A stretch of DNA of 39,479 nucleotides. Origin: Lentisphaeria bacterium. GTDB taxonomy: Bacteria > Verrucomicrobiota > Lentisphaeria > Victivallales > Victivallaceae. Position 1 is the first letter of the stretch. Each line of letters opens with the position of its first letter. Both the position numbers and the translations under genes were made by a program. Shown here piece after piece: positions 15,133 to 23,638 of this stretch. Under the pieces are notes generated by a model. That model saw only the letters and a program-made list of their open reading frames with translations. It was not told where the DNA came from and ran no database searches. The DNA is taken from contig JAFTDL010000077.1 of assembly GCA_017454215.1 (NCBI GenBank), positions 1-39,479 on the forward strand. Direction: 5' to 3'.

Positions 15133-15162
15133 AAAAACGCCCCGGCGCGCCGGGGCGTTTTT
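15133..15162 (-). terminator. Intrinsic terminator of the aldolase/dehydrogenase gene
   Basis: A perfect 30-base palindrome, A-run then CGCCCCGGCG and its complement then T-run, lies 17 bases past the stop codon. The symmetric A and T tails let it work in both directions. Confidence 0.9.
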
Positions 15163-15179
15163 CTGTCTGTACGGAAAGA

Positions 15180-17063
15180 TCAGTTCATCATGACCTGACC
15201 GCCGGTGACGGGGATGGCCTGACCGGTCTCGTACTTCTGCGTGACGGCGTAGACGATGGCGCGGGCCACGTCGGCGGGGAAGCATCCCCGGCCCATGGGC
15301 ACCAGGCCTTCGTAGTGGGCCCGCACGTCCTCCACGGTCTTGGCTCCGGGGACTTTCCCCGCGTGGAGGTACTGCACGAAGAGGCCTCTCACCGGGTCGC
15401 TCCACAGGGGGCCGTCGAGGTAGTTGCCGGGACAGACGGCGTTGACCTTGATCTTGTCCTTTGTGAGTTCGAGAGCGAAACTCTGCACCAGTCCGATGGT
15501 GCCGAACTTGCTGCCCGCGTACGCGCCGTTGTTTTTGGAGCCGACGAGCCCGCTCTTGGAGTTGACCTGAACGATGTCGGTCCAGAGTCCGGTCGCGGCG
15601 TTCTGGCGCGACATGACGCGCGAGAAGTGCTTGGAGCAGAGGAAGAACCCGTTGTAGTTGATGTCGGTGACGAACTTCCAGTCCTTGAACTCGAAATCCT
15701 TGACGGACCCGGCCCGGACGACTCCGGCGTTGGCGACCAGCAGATCCACCCCGCCGTAGGCGGCGACGATCTCCCTGACGAGGGCTTCGACGGTGACTTC
15801 ATCGGAGATATTGACGGCGAAACCGCTTGCGCCCGGTCCCAGTTCTGCGGCGGCCTTGCGCGCGCCCTCGACGTTCATGTCGGCGATGACCACGTCCGCG
15901 CCGAGTTTGTTCAGTTCCTTGGCGATGCCGTAGCCGAAGCCCTGCGCGCCGCCGGTGACCACGGCGACGAGGCCGGTCAACTGCGCGGCGCTGCCCGCGG
16001 CGACCTTCGAACGGTAGGATTCGACTTCCCAGTTTTCGATGAAGTTTCTCTGGGCGTCGGTGAGGTAGTGGACACCGCCGAAGGCGGCTGCCAGCTGTTC
16101 GATGAGCGCTCCGTTGCGGGCGAGGGCGAGAACGGTGTCGGCGGCGGCCTTTCTGGCTCCGGCGCAGAAGACGGCCTTGCCGGGAATTTCGATCATGCGC
16201 GGCAGGTAGCCCCGGGCAGCCTTGAAGGCGTCGATCTCCGCCCTGGCGGGAGAGGCGCTGACCACGCCGAAGGCCTTTGCGTAGACCAGATGATCGGGAG
16301 TGAGGGGACCGCGGGGAATTGCGAAGGGCGCGGCGGAGACCACCGTGACCGTCTTGCCCTGTTCGGCCATATAGCCGCGGAGCACGGGAGCGTACTCCAT
16401 TACCGTATCGCCGTCGGCCGCCGTTCCGGCAAGCTCAAGCGCGACGCCCGCCTCTTTGCAGCGGGCGGCGAGTTTCGCCATGATGGCGGAATAGGCGTCG
16501 TCGATCTCCTTGCGGGTGTTGCCGCCCACGAAAACGCCGTGGTTCTGCAGAAAGATCACGCTGGCGTCGCGGCCGTGGGCCTGCCTGTAGGCCTTGCAGG
16601 TCTCGAATACCTGTTTGGCGAGGAAAAATCCGGGATCGCAGTAATCGACCCAGATGGCCTCGGGGAAAAGTTTTTCACACCACGCCTTGCCGTCGTTGGC
16701 GCAAGTCATGCCGTTGACGAGGGCGGGGTGAAGATGGACCACGTAAGTGAAGGGCATGATCTCGTGCATGGGAGCTTCCACCGAGGGGCGTCTGCCGCCG
16801 TTGACGACGGCGAAAGCCATCATGCGTCTGACCGTTTCTTCCCGTTCATCGGCGGAGGCGAACTCCTTTGCGAAGCAGTCGCGGATGACGCTGCGGTCCA
16901 TTTTGACGAAATCCTCTTCGGTGATGCCGGCAAGGGTGACGCCGCTGGGCTTGACGTAGAGAAAATTTCCGTCTTTGAAGGAGGTGTTGCCGCCTCCCGC
17001 GAGAATGTACGCCGGATCCGCCCCGTAAAAACGGGATATTTCTGTGATTTCCTTCAGTGACAT
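15180..17063 (-). CDS. Bifunctional class II aldolase / short-chain dehydrogenase
   Basis: Residues 1 to about 345 of 627 form a class II aldolase domain: GGGNTSFK at 23-30, HLHP at 110-113 (metal histidines) and QNHGVFVGG at 173-181. Residues about 362-627 form a short-chain dehydrogenase: TGGAQGFGYG (370-379) for NAD(P), NAG at 445, catalytic serine near 502-504 and YAGSK (515-519). Such fusions are annotated as rhamnulose-1-phosphate aldolase/lactaldehyde dehydrogenase-type enzymes. Cleaving a sugar phosphate and oxidising or reducing a product is a family inference. I chose ATG 17063 with GGAAGGAAG upstream; the frame runs further upstream but only over the PHP gene. A terminator follows. 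Confidence 0.85.
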   Translation of the reverse strand: MSLKEITEISRFYGADPAYILAGGGNTSFKDGNFLYVKPSGVTLAGITEEDFVKMDRSVIRDCFAKEFASADEREETVRRMMAFAVVNGGRRPSVEAPMHEIMPFTYVVHLHPALVNGMTCANDGKAWCEKLFPEAIWVDYCDPGFFLAKQVFETCKAYRQAHGRDASVIFLQNHGVFVGGNTRKEIDDAYSAIMAKLAARCKEAGVALELAGTAADGDTVMEYAPVLRGYMAEQGKTVTVVSAAPFAIPRGPLTPDHLVYAKAFGVVSASPARAEIDAFKAARGYLPRMIEIPGKAVFCAGARKAAADTVLALARNGALIEQLAAAFGGVHYLTDAQRNFIENWEVESYRSKVAAGSAAQLTGLVAVVTGGAQGFGYGIAKELNKLGADVVIADMNVEGARKAAAELGPGASGFAVNISDEVTVEALVREIVAAYGGVDLLVANAGVVRAGSVKDFEFKDWKFVTDINYNGFFLCSKHFSRVMSRQNAATGLWTDIVQVNSKSGLVGSKNNGAYAGSKFGTIGLVQSFALELTKDKIKVNAVCPGNYLDGPLWSDPVRGLFVQYLHAGKVPGAKTVEDVRAHYEGLVPMGRGCFPADVARAIVYAVTQKYETGQAIPVTGGQVMMN

Positions 17064-17155
17064 ACCGAACTTCCTTCCTGATTTGCGAGGCTTTCCGCGG
17101 CCTCCTGTTGAAAAATTTTTAACTGTGGTAAACATACACCCCGAAACGCGGCGAA

Positions 17156-18049
17156 TCAAGACGTCGGGCCGGGATATTTCTCTCTTTTTTTCTTCAATCC
17201 CTCCAGCAGGGCGGCCGGAACGCGCAGTCTGCCCATGCCGGAACCGAGGCGGATGTCGGGGGAGTTGGCACCGTGATAATCGCTTCCGCCCGAGAGGGCG
17301 AGACCGTTGACGGCGGCGACTTCGGTGACGAGGGCGGTCTCCGGCGGACCGAAAAGGCTGTAGTAGCCTTCGATGCCGTCCAGTCCGGCGCGGACAAGAT
17401 GCCGGGCCAGCCGGCGCAGCCAGGCCGATTCGTTCCGTTCCCGGCAGATGGGGTGCGCCCACACGGCGACGCCGCCGGAAGCGTGGATGGCGGCAATGGC
17501 TTCCCCGCACGTCCCGAGTTTTCGGGGCACGTAGGCCGGTCTGCTGTGCCCCAGCAGACGGTCGAAGGCCTGCCGGGAGTCGGCAAAGCCGTGCTTGAGA
17601 CACAGATGACGGGCGAAATGAGGACGTCCCACCGTCGACGGCTCCCGGCCCGCAAAGGCTTCGTCGCTCCAGCTGGTCGCATAGCCGAGGATGTTGAGTT
17701 TGGCTCTGATCTCCTCGTTGCGTCTGCGGCGCATTTCGCGCTGTTTCGCCAGAAACGCCGCCAGACCGGCGCTTTGCCAGTCGATGAAAAGGCCGACGAT
17801 ATGCAGTTCCCTGCTGCCGTAAAGCGAAGCCAGTTCGACTCCGGGGATCGTTTCCACGCCGGGATATCCCCCGCCCGCGGCGAGGAATTCCGGGATGCCC
17901 GCCACGGTATCGTGATCGGTGAGCGCCACTGCGGCGAGTCCGGCCACCGAGGCAAGACGGGGCAGGGCGGACGGGGCGTCGCTTCCGTCGGAGGCGGTGC
18001 TGTGAGTGTGCAGATCTATACAGGACTCTCTGGGCCGGTCGCTGTTCAT
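17156..18049 (-). CDS. PHP-domain phosphoesterase (TrpH / nucleoside bisphosphate phosphatase-like)
   Basis: This 297-residue protein opens with DLHTHSTASDGS, the first PHP motif, with metal-binding histidines. It continues with ALTDHDTVAGIPEF and PGVELASLY, then AVWAHP and GGSDYHG near the C-terminus, which supply the remaining PHP metal ligands. E. coli TrpH (YciV/RnaAM) relatives hydrolyse 3',5'-nucleoside bisphosphates and degrade short RNAs; length and motif order fit. The ATG at 18049 overlaps the preceding NUDIX stop as ATGA, so translation is probably coupled. Confidence 0.85.
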   Translation of the reverse strand: MNSDRPRESCIDLHTHSTASDGSDAPSALPRLASVAGLAAVALTDHDTVAGIPEFLAAGGGYPGVETIPGVELASLYGSRELHIVGLFIDWQSAGLAAFLAKQREMRRRRNEEIRAKLNILGYATSWSDEAFAGREPSTVGRPHFARHLCLKHGFADSRQAFDRLLGHSRPAYVPRKLGTCGEAIAAIHASGGVAVWAHPICRERNESAWLRRLARHLVRAGLDGIEGYYSLFGPPETALVTEVAAVNGLALSGGSDYHGANSPDIRLGSGMGRLRVPAALLEGLKKKREKYPGPTS

Positions 18050-18600
18050 AGCATGGCCGCAAACACGGCGATCCTTGCGTCGATGCCGTCGCCCCGGGCG
18101 ATGGCCTGTTCGACGAATTCCGGCAGATCGGCTCTGCTGACGATGAGGGGTTCGATGTCCTCGGAGTCCTCCTGATGGATCTCGGGCATCTCCGGGTATG
18201 CGCTGCGGTCGATGGTCATGAGCACCATCGAGACGGTCTCCCCGGACATGCCGGGAGAGTTGTACGAAGGCGGGATGACCCGGTCGACCGTTCCCCTGTA
18301 ACCGGTCTCCTCGTACAGTTCGCGGACAGCCGTCTCTTCCGGCGTCTCCCCCGGTTCTATGAGACCCGCCGGAAACTCGATCATGAAACGCCCCGAGGGA
18401 GGACGGAACTGGCGCACCAAAACGAGATCCCCCCCCGGTTCGAGGCGGGGAATGATGACCGCCGCGCCCGTGGTGTGGAGCCGGTTGACGCACTCCCAGA
18501 CGCCGGTCCTGCCCCGGCTGTTGGTGAAAGTCACCTTTTCCAGCGCGAGGTATTTGCCCGACGCGATCCGCGTCTTGTCGTGCACGGAAGCCTTCTGCAT
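18046..18600 (-). CDS. NUDIX hydrolase, ADP-ribose pyrophosphatase-like
   Basis: This 184-residue protein contains a complete NUDIX box, GLIEPGETPEETAVREL followed by YEETGY (G-x5-E-x7-REUxEExGU), with the acidic magnesium ligands intact. SYNSPGMSGE after the box is a proline-containing motif typical of ADP-sugar pyrophosphatases, which cleave ADP-ribose to AMP and ribose 5-phosphate. The start at 18600 has GGGAGGGG upstream. It overlaps the PHP gene by 4 bases. A terminator for serC lies between it and serC, so this pair has its own transcript. Confidence 0.88.
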   Translation of the reverse strand: MQKASVHDKTRIASGKYLALEKVTFTNSRGRTGVWECVNRLHTTGAAVIIPRLEPGGDLVLVRQFRPPSGRFMIEFPAGLIEPGETPEETAVRELYEETGYRGTVDRVIPPSYNSPGMSGETVSMVLMTIDRSAYPEMPEIHQEDSEDIEPLIVSRADLPEFVEQAIARGDGIDARIAVFAAML

Positions 18601-18620
18601 ATCTTCCCCTCCCGTATTTC

Positions 18621-18658
18621 AAAAAAGGCCCGAAGACGATCTTTCATCGCTTCGGGCC
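18621..18658 (-). terminator. Intrinsic terminator of serC
   Basis: On the minus strand GGCCCGAAG pairs with CTTCGGGCC, with inner ATCG/CGAT pairing and a one-base bulge, followed by six T. It lies about 20 bases past the serC stop and ends before the NUDIX start. Confidence 0.85.
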
Positions 18659-18677
18659 GGATACTGCGCATTGACCG

Positions 18678-19757
18678 TCAGCGGTTGGCGACCTCGAATT
18701 TCTTCATGAATTCGATCAGCGCTTCGACGCCCTCCATGGGCATGGCGTTGTAGATGCTGGCGCGGCAGCCGCCCACGAGGCGGTGTCCCTTGAGTTCGGT
18801 GAGCCCGTTGGCTTTTGCTTCGGCGATGAATTTCGCGTCCAGTTCGTCGCTGGGCGTGCGGAAGACCACGTTCATGCGCGAACGGTCGGCTTTGGCCACG
18901 GTGCTCTTGAAGAAACTGCTGTCGTCGAGGAACGCGTAAAGTTTGGCGGCCTTGGCGTTGTTGATCTTTTCGATCCCGGCGATGCCGCCCTGTTCCTTGA
19001 GCCAGTCGGTGACCAGCGCCAGCATGTAGACGGAATAGGTCGGCGGCGTGTTGAACATGGAGCCTTCGTCGATGTAGGTGCTGTAGCGCAGCATGGTGGG
19101 AACATTGGCGGGGGTGCGTGCGGCCAGCGCCTTTTTCATGACCACCAGCGTGACGCCGCTGGGGCCGAGGTTCTTCTGGGCTCCGGCGTAGATCATGTCG
19201 AACTTGGAGGCGTCGAAGACCCTCGACATGATGTCGCTGGACATATCGGCGATGAGCGGCACGCCCGCGGGAGCCGTCGGCAGTTTCTGATACTGGGTCC
19301 CGGCGATGGTGTTGTTGCTGGTGATGTGCATATAGGCGGCGCCGGGGGTGAGTTTCCACTCGCTTTCGGCGGGGATGTGGTCGTATTTCGTCTCGGCGCT
19401 GGAGGCGGCGATGTTGACGGTGCCGAAAAGTTTGGCCTCCTTGGCGGCCTTCTTGCTCCAGACGCCGGTCTCGATCACGTCGGCGGTGCCGCCGTTGAGC
19501 AGGTTCATCGGGATCATGGCGAACTGCAGGCTGGCTCCGCCCTGAATGAAGAGCACGCTGTAGTCGTCGGTGAGGTTGAGCAGTTCACGCACGTTGGCCT
19601 CGGCGCGCTCGATCACGGGTTTGAAATATTTGCCGCGGTGGGAAAGCTCCATGAGACCGCTTCCGCTGTCCTGATAGGCGCAGAACTCCGCCTGGGCTTT
19701 CTTCATGACCTCGACCGGCAGCATGGCCGGACCCGCCGCAAAATTGTAGATCTTCAT
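18678..19757 (-). CDS. serC: Phosphoserine aminotransferase
   Basis: This 359-residue class V aminotransferase makes 3-phosphoserine from 3-phosphohydroxypyruvate and glutamate in serine synthesis, and also acts in pyridoxal phosphate synthesis. It begins NFAAGPAMLP, the SerC opening, has SHRGKYF near residue 39 and the PLP lysine in YAGAQKNLGPSG (K195). It ends with KGHRLVGGCRASIYNAMP, the typical C-terminal block. I chose ATG 19757 (CAGGAGAC upstream); the frame extends to 19826 but that would overlap plsY and add a non-homologous stretch. It follows plsY by 65 bases and may be the last gene of that run. Confidence 0.96.
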   Translation of the reverse strand: MKIYNFAAGPAMLPVEVMKKAQAEFCAYQDSGSGLMELSHRGKYFKPVIERAEANVRELLNLTDDYSVLFIQGGASLQFAMIPMNLLNGGTADVIETGVWSKKAAKEAKLFGTVNIAASSAETKYDHIPAESEWKLTPGAAYMHITSNNTIAGTQYQKLPTAPAGVPLIADMSSDIMSRVFDASKFDMIYAGAQKNLGPSGVTLVVMKKALAARTPANVPTMLRYSTYIDEGSMFNTPPTYSVYMLALVTDWLKEQGGIAGIEKINNAKAAKLYAFLDDSSFFKSTVAKADRSRMNVVFRTPSDELDAKFIAEAKANGLTELKGHRLVGGCRASIYNAMPMEGVEALIEFMKKFEVANR

Positions 19758-19822
19758 GATATCATGTCTCCTGAAGGGTTGATGATGACATGTGCTTAAA
19801 ATACACCCGGAACCGGGATTTT

Positions 19823-20449
19823 TCAATTCTTTTTTTCAAATCTGTTCTCGGTCCCGTCCAGCAGACGCCTGATGTTCGATCTGTGCCGGTAGACGGTGAC
19901 CGCGGCGATGACGCAGAAAAAGCACAGCACTGGCAGACTTTTCGCCGAGGCGCTTCCCACACCCGCGAGGCGGAAGATCAGCGTGAACACGGGGAGCGCC
20001 GCCGCCGCGACGATGCTGGCGACCGACACGTAGCGCGTCACGAGAAAGAGTCCCGCCCACAGCGCCAGCGCGCAGAGCAGGGGCAGGGGGGCCAGCGCCA
20101 GCGCGACGCCCGCCCCGGTGCTCACGCCCTTGCCGCCCTTGAACTTGAGATAAATGGGAAACATGTGCCCGAGTATGGCGATCGCGCCCGCGGTCAGGGC
20201 CATTCCCGGTGACTGGGGCATGGCCAGCTGGGAAGCGAGGACCGGGATCGTTCCCTTGAGCAGATCGAGCACGAAACATATTTTTCCCTGCAGCGGACCC
20301 ACGGCGCGGGTCACGTTGGTCGCTCCGACGTTACCCGAGCCGACTTTGCGGATGTCGACCCCGTGAAGTTTGCCGATGATGAGGGCAAAGGGGATCGCTC
20401 CGAACAAGTAGGCGAAGAGACAGAGCGCGGCAACGGTCAGTACGGGCAT
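19823..20449 (-). CDS. plsY: Acyl-phosphate glycerol-3-phosphate acyltransferase PlsY
   Basis: This 208-residue inner-membrane enzyme transfers acyl groups from acyl phosphate to glycerol 3-phosphate, the first step of phospholipid synthesis in most bacteria. It has the family motifs SGNVGATNVTR near residue 38 (glycerol phosphate site) and GHMFPIYLKFKGGKGVSTG near 94. Five or so hydrophobic segments cover the rest. The start at 20449 has AAGGAGG upstream. The gap to metG is 12 bases, so the two are co-transcribed. Confidence 0.96.
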   Translation of the reverse strand: MPVLTVAALCLFAYLFGAIPFALIIGKLHGVDIRKVGSGNVGATNVTRAVGPLQGKICFVLDLLKGTIPVLASQLAMPQSPGMALTAGAIAILGHMFPIYLKFKGGKGVSTGAGVALALAPLPLLCALALWAGLFLVTRYVSVASIVAAAALPVFTLIFRLAGVGSASAKSLPVLCFFCVIAAVTVYRHRSNIRRLLDGTENRFEKKN

Positions 20450-20461
20450 GAGAAAACCTCC

Positions 20462-22384
20462 TTATCCCACGCTGGAACCGGAGGCGATCTCGCCGTCGAC
20501 GGTCACGAGCTTCAGTTCTTTGCCGGATTTCGCCGCCAGCAGCATGCCGCAGGACTCGATGCCCCTGATCTTCGCGGGCTGGAGATTGGCGACGACGACG
20601 ATGGTGCGGCCGACGAGTGAGTCCGGCGTGTAGCTTTTGGCGATGCCCGCCACGATCTGCCGGGGCCTGCCGCCCACGTCGATCTGCAGTTTGAGCAGTT
20701 TGTCCGCGTCCGGAACGGCCTCTGCGGCGAGGATCTTTGCCGTCTTGAGTTCCGCCTTGAAGAACTCGTCGATGCTGATGAGATTGGCCGGTTTTTCCTC
20801 TTTTTCCGCCGGTTTCTTCTCCGGAGCGGGAGCGCAGCAGGCCTTGTCTTCGACGAGGATCCGCGGGAAAAGCGGTTCGGTCTCCTTCATGATGCGTCCG
20901 GCAAGGTCTCCCGGTTTGACGAAGAGATCGCCGATGGTGCCGATCTCACCGGGCGCGTAACCCAGCGTGGCGCTCAGCTGCGCCATTTTTTCGGGCATGA
21001 CCGGAGCCAGCAGCACGGCTGTCTGGCGCAGAAGTTCCGCCGAACAGAAGAGCACGGTGTGCAGCCTTTCGGTCTTCCCCTCCTTTGCGAGGACCCAGGG
21101 AGCGCATTTCTCCATATAGCGGTTGCCGGCGCGGACGGCGTTGAGGACCGCGGCGATTCCCGCATCCAGCTTCATGGTCTTGAGGCTGGAAGCCATGGTT
21201 TCTGCGGCTTTTTTGACGGCTCCGAGAAGTTCCCCGTCCTCCGGTTCCAGTTTGCCGGGAGCCGGAATGGGACCGGAAGTCGCCCGCAGAACCAGTTTGT
21301 TCACCCGCGAGACGAAATTGCCCAGATCGTTGGCCAGATCGCTGTTGTAGCGGGCGATGAAGCCGTCTTCGCTGAAATTGGCGTCGTTGCCCAGCGTCAT
21401 TTCGGCCATGAGGAAATAGCGGAACGCGTCCACGCCCGCGCGGTCGATCATGGCCATGGGATCCACCACGTTGCCGAGGGAGTTGCTCATATTGGTGTTG
21501 CCCGTGAGCCACCAGCCGTGGGCGAAGATGGTCCTTGGCATGGGCAGACCGATGGCTTTGAGCATGGTCGGCCAGTAGACCGAGTGGGTGGTGAGGATGT
21601 CCTTGCCGATCAGCTGGCAGCTGGCGGGCCACCAGCGGGCGAAATTCTTTTCGTCCTGCAGATAGCCCACGCCCGAGATGTAGTTGATGAGCGCGTCGAA
21701 CCAGACGTAGCAGACGTAGTCCTTGTCGAAGGGCAGTTCGATGCCCCAGGCCAGACGCGATTTGGGGCGGCTGATGCACAGGTCTCCCAGTTCCTGACGG
21801 AGAAAGCCCAGCGTCTCGTTGGCCCGGAACTCCGGCAGGATGAACTCGGGATGGTTCCTGATGTAGTCCACCAGCCAGTCCCGGTATTTGCCCATTCTGA
21901 AGAAGTAGTTGGACTCCTGGATGGCCGTGACCTCCCGGCCGCACTCGGGGCATTTGCCGTCCACGAGGTCTTTTTCGGTGAAGAAACGCTCGTCGCCGAC
22001 GCAGTACCAGCCGGTGTATTCCGCCCGGTAGATCTCTCCGCGGTCGTAGAGGTCCTGAAGAACGGCCTGCACGACCTTCTTGTGGAATTCCTGCGTCGTG
22101 CGGATGAAGCGGTCGTTGGTGATGCCCAGACGCTTCCCGAGATCCTGAAAACGCACCACCGTCTCGTCGCAGTGCCGGAGCGGCGGCACGCCCCGCTTTT
22201 CGGCGGCGTTCTGGACTTTCTGTCCGTGTTCGTCGGTGCCGGTGAGGAAAAATGTGTCGTCTCCCAGTGAACGGTGGAATCTGGCCAGCACGTCCGCAAG
22301 GATCGTGGTGTAGGCGTGTCCGATGTGGGGACGGTCGTTGACGTAGTAAATGGGGGTCGTGATGTAAAACTTTCCGGTGCTCAT
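20462..22384 (-). CDS. metG: Methionyl-tRNA synthetase with C-terminal tRNA-binding domain
   Basis: This 640-residue class I synthetase charges tRNA-Met. It has the HIGH-type motif (PHIGHAYT, residues 19-26), LTGTDEHGQK, an insertion with cysteines (YCVGDERFF..CPECG), and WFDALINYISG. The C-terminal ~110 residues (ISIDEFFKAELKTAKIL.., VAGIA, VVVANLQPAKIRGIESCGM) form the EMAP/OB-fold tRNA-binding domain. The position of the second signature, normally KMSKS, reads NMSNS (298-302), so both lysines are replaced. The start at 22384 has GAAGGAACA upstream. It is 66 bases after the D-Ala-D-Ala carboxypeptidase gene. Confidence 0.96.
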   Translation of the reverse strand: MSTGKFYITTPIYYVNDRPHIGHAYTTILADVLARFHRSLGDDTFFLTGTDEHGQKVQNAAEKRGVPPLRHCDETVVRFQDLGKRLGITNDRFIRTTQEFHKKVVQAVLQDLYDRGEIYRAEYTGWYCVGDERFFTEKDLVDGKCPECGREVTAIQESNYFFRMGKYRDWLVDYIRNHPEFILPEFRANETLGFLRQELGDLCISRPKSRLAWGIELPFDKDYVCYVWFDALINYISGVGYLQDEKNFARWWPASCQLIGKDILTTHSVYWPTMLKAIGLPMPRTIFAHGWWLTGNTNMSNSLGNVVDPMAMIDRAGVDAFRYFLMAEMTLGNDANFSEDGFIARYNSDLANDLGNFVSRVNKLVLRATSGPIPAPGKLEPEDGELLGAVKKAAETMASSLKTMKLDAGIAAVLNAVRAGNRYMEKCAPWVLAKEGKTERLHTVLFCSAELLRQTAVLLAPVMPEKMAQLSATLGYAPGEIGTIGDLFVKPGDLAGRIMKETEPLFPRILVEDKACCAPAPEKKPAEKEEKPANLISIDEFFKAELKTAKILAAEAVPDADKLLKLQIDVGGRPRQIVAGIAKSYTPDSLVGRTIVVVANLQPAKIRGIESCGMLLAAKSGKELKLVTVDGEIASGSSVG

Positions 22385-22450
22385 TGCCTGTGTTCCTTCG
22401 TATTTATGCAGTATTTGTGCGGGGCGTTCCGCGAAACCTGCGATCCCCGG

Positions 22451-23638
22451 CTATTTTTTCTGCCGGACGGCGGCCTTTTTCGGCGTCTTCCGGACGACTC
22501 TCTTTTTTCCCGTCGTCACCGTCTTCTGCTTTTTCGCGGGGGCAGAGGGACATCCGGCGAAGGCCCATTCGACGATGCCCTTGCAGAAGCGGTCGCGTTC
22601 CCTGGCCGTCGGAAATCCCGTGACGCAGCCCATGACCCGGCGGCCGTTGCGCCGGACGCTGAACGTCAGGCAGAAACCGGCCTTGCGGGTGAAACCCGTC
22701 TTCATGCCTTCGGCGCTGCAGTAGCTCTGCAGGATCAGCCGGTTGGTGTTTTTCAAAATCAGTTTCTTGTCCCCCTCGCGGATCGACGAACTCAAGGTGC
22801 CGAAATTTTTCATGAGATCGGGGTATTCCAGCATGCGTTCCCCGAGAAGGACCATGTCGTGGGCGCTCGACAGCGACTGATTTCTGTTTTTGTCCGGCAG
22901 ACCGTGGGCGTTGACGAATTTCGTGTGCCTCATGCCCAGCCGGGCGGCTTTTCTGTTCATCATTTCGACGAACGCCGCTTCGCTGCCGGAAACGGTCAGA
23001 GCCAGCTGCAGCGCGGCGTCGTTGGCGCTTTTGATCGCCGCGCATTTGACGAGATCGGAAATGGGGAAGGTCTCCCGCGGGTCGAGCCAGACGATGCCCT
23101 CGCGGCTGGGCAGACGCAGGACCTCCTTCGATATCTGCACCGGCGTCTCAAGCGAAAGCTCCGGGCGGCTGTCAAGATGCTCCATGGTCAGCAGCAGCGT
23201 CATCATCTTGCTCATGGAGGCGACGGGCACCGGCTTGTGACACTCCTTTTCCCAAAGGACCTTGCGGGTGTCGGCGTCGATGAGGATCCCGGTGCGCGAC
23301 GCGTCTCCCGGCACGATGTGGCCGGGAAATTCGCCGCGCCGCGCGTAGACGTGATTGAGCGGCTTGCCGAAGTTCGGCTGCGTCGAGGGCCTGCGGTAGC
23401 GCAGCTGAGGCCGCGTCTGCGGAACGCCCGGCGCGCGCGTTCCGGTCCCGGACGGCTCCGGCTTTTCCCCCGGTTTGCCGGGGGCGGCCTGTTTCGCGGG
23501 ATCGGACGGCGCCGCGGGCTCCGGCTTGGAATTGCCCGAAGAACTGACGACCATCGCAATGACGATCACGTGCAGAAGCACGATCGCCGCCAGAATGGTC
23601 AGAAAGAATTTCAGTCTGGCGATTCCCGCGGGACTCAT
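22451..23638 (-). CDS. D-alanyl-D-alanine carboxypeptidase (S11 / PBP5-6 family)
   Basis: This 395-residue protein has an N-terminal transmembrane anchor (about 10-31), a Pro/Lys-rich linker (35-90), then the serine peptidase S11 domain with all three catalytic motifs: SMSK (141-144), SAN (204-206) and KTG (313-315). It would trim the terminal D-alanine of peptidoglycan stem peptides in the periplasm. The C-terminus is a lysine-rich tail (KKQKTVTTGKKRVVRKTPKK) instead of the amphipathic anchor of E. coli PBP5; it may bind the wall. The ATG overlaps the leuA stop by 4 bases (ATGA), so it is translationally coupled to leuA. Confidence 0.93.
   Translation of the reverse strand: MSPAGIARLKFFLTILAAIVLLHVIVIAMVVSSSGNSKPEPAAPSDPAKQAAPGKPGEKPEPSGTGTRAPGVPQTRPQLRYRRPSTQPNFGKPLNHVYARRGEFPGHIVPGDASRTGILIDADTRKVLWEKECHKPVPVASMSKMMTLLLTMEHLDSRPELSLETPVQISKEVLRLPSREGIVWLDPRETFPISDLVKCAAIKSANDAALQLALTVSGSEAAFVEMMNRKAARLGMRHTKFVNAHGLPDKNRNQSLSSAHDMVLLGERMLEYPDLMKNFGTLSSSIREGDKKLILKNTNRLILQSYCSAEGMKTGFTRKAGFCLTFSVRRNGRRVMGCVTGFPTARERDRFCKGIVEWAFAGCPSAPAKKQKTVTTGKKRVVRKTPKKAAVRQKK

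Noticed and set aside
17064-18062. N-terminal extension of the aldolase/dehydrogenase frame
   Set aside because: It is arginine-rich and overlaps the PHP gene on the same strand; the true start with a ribosome site is at 17063.
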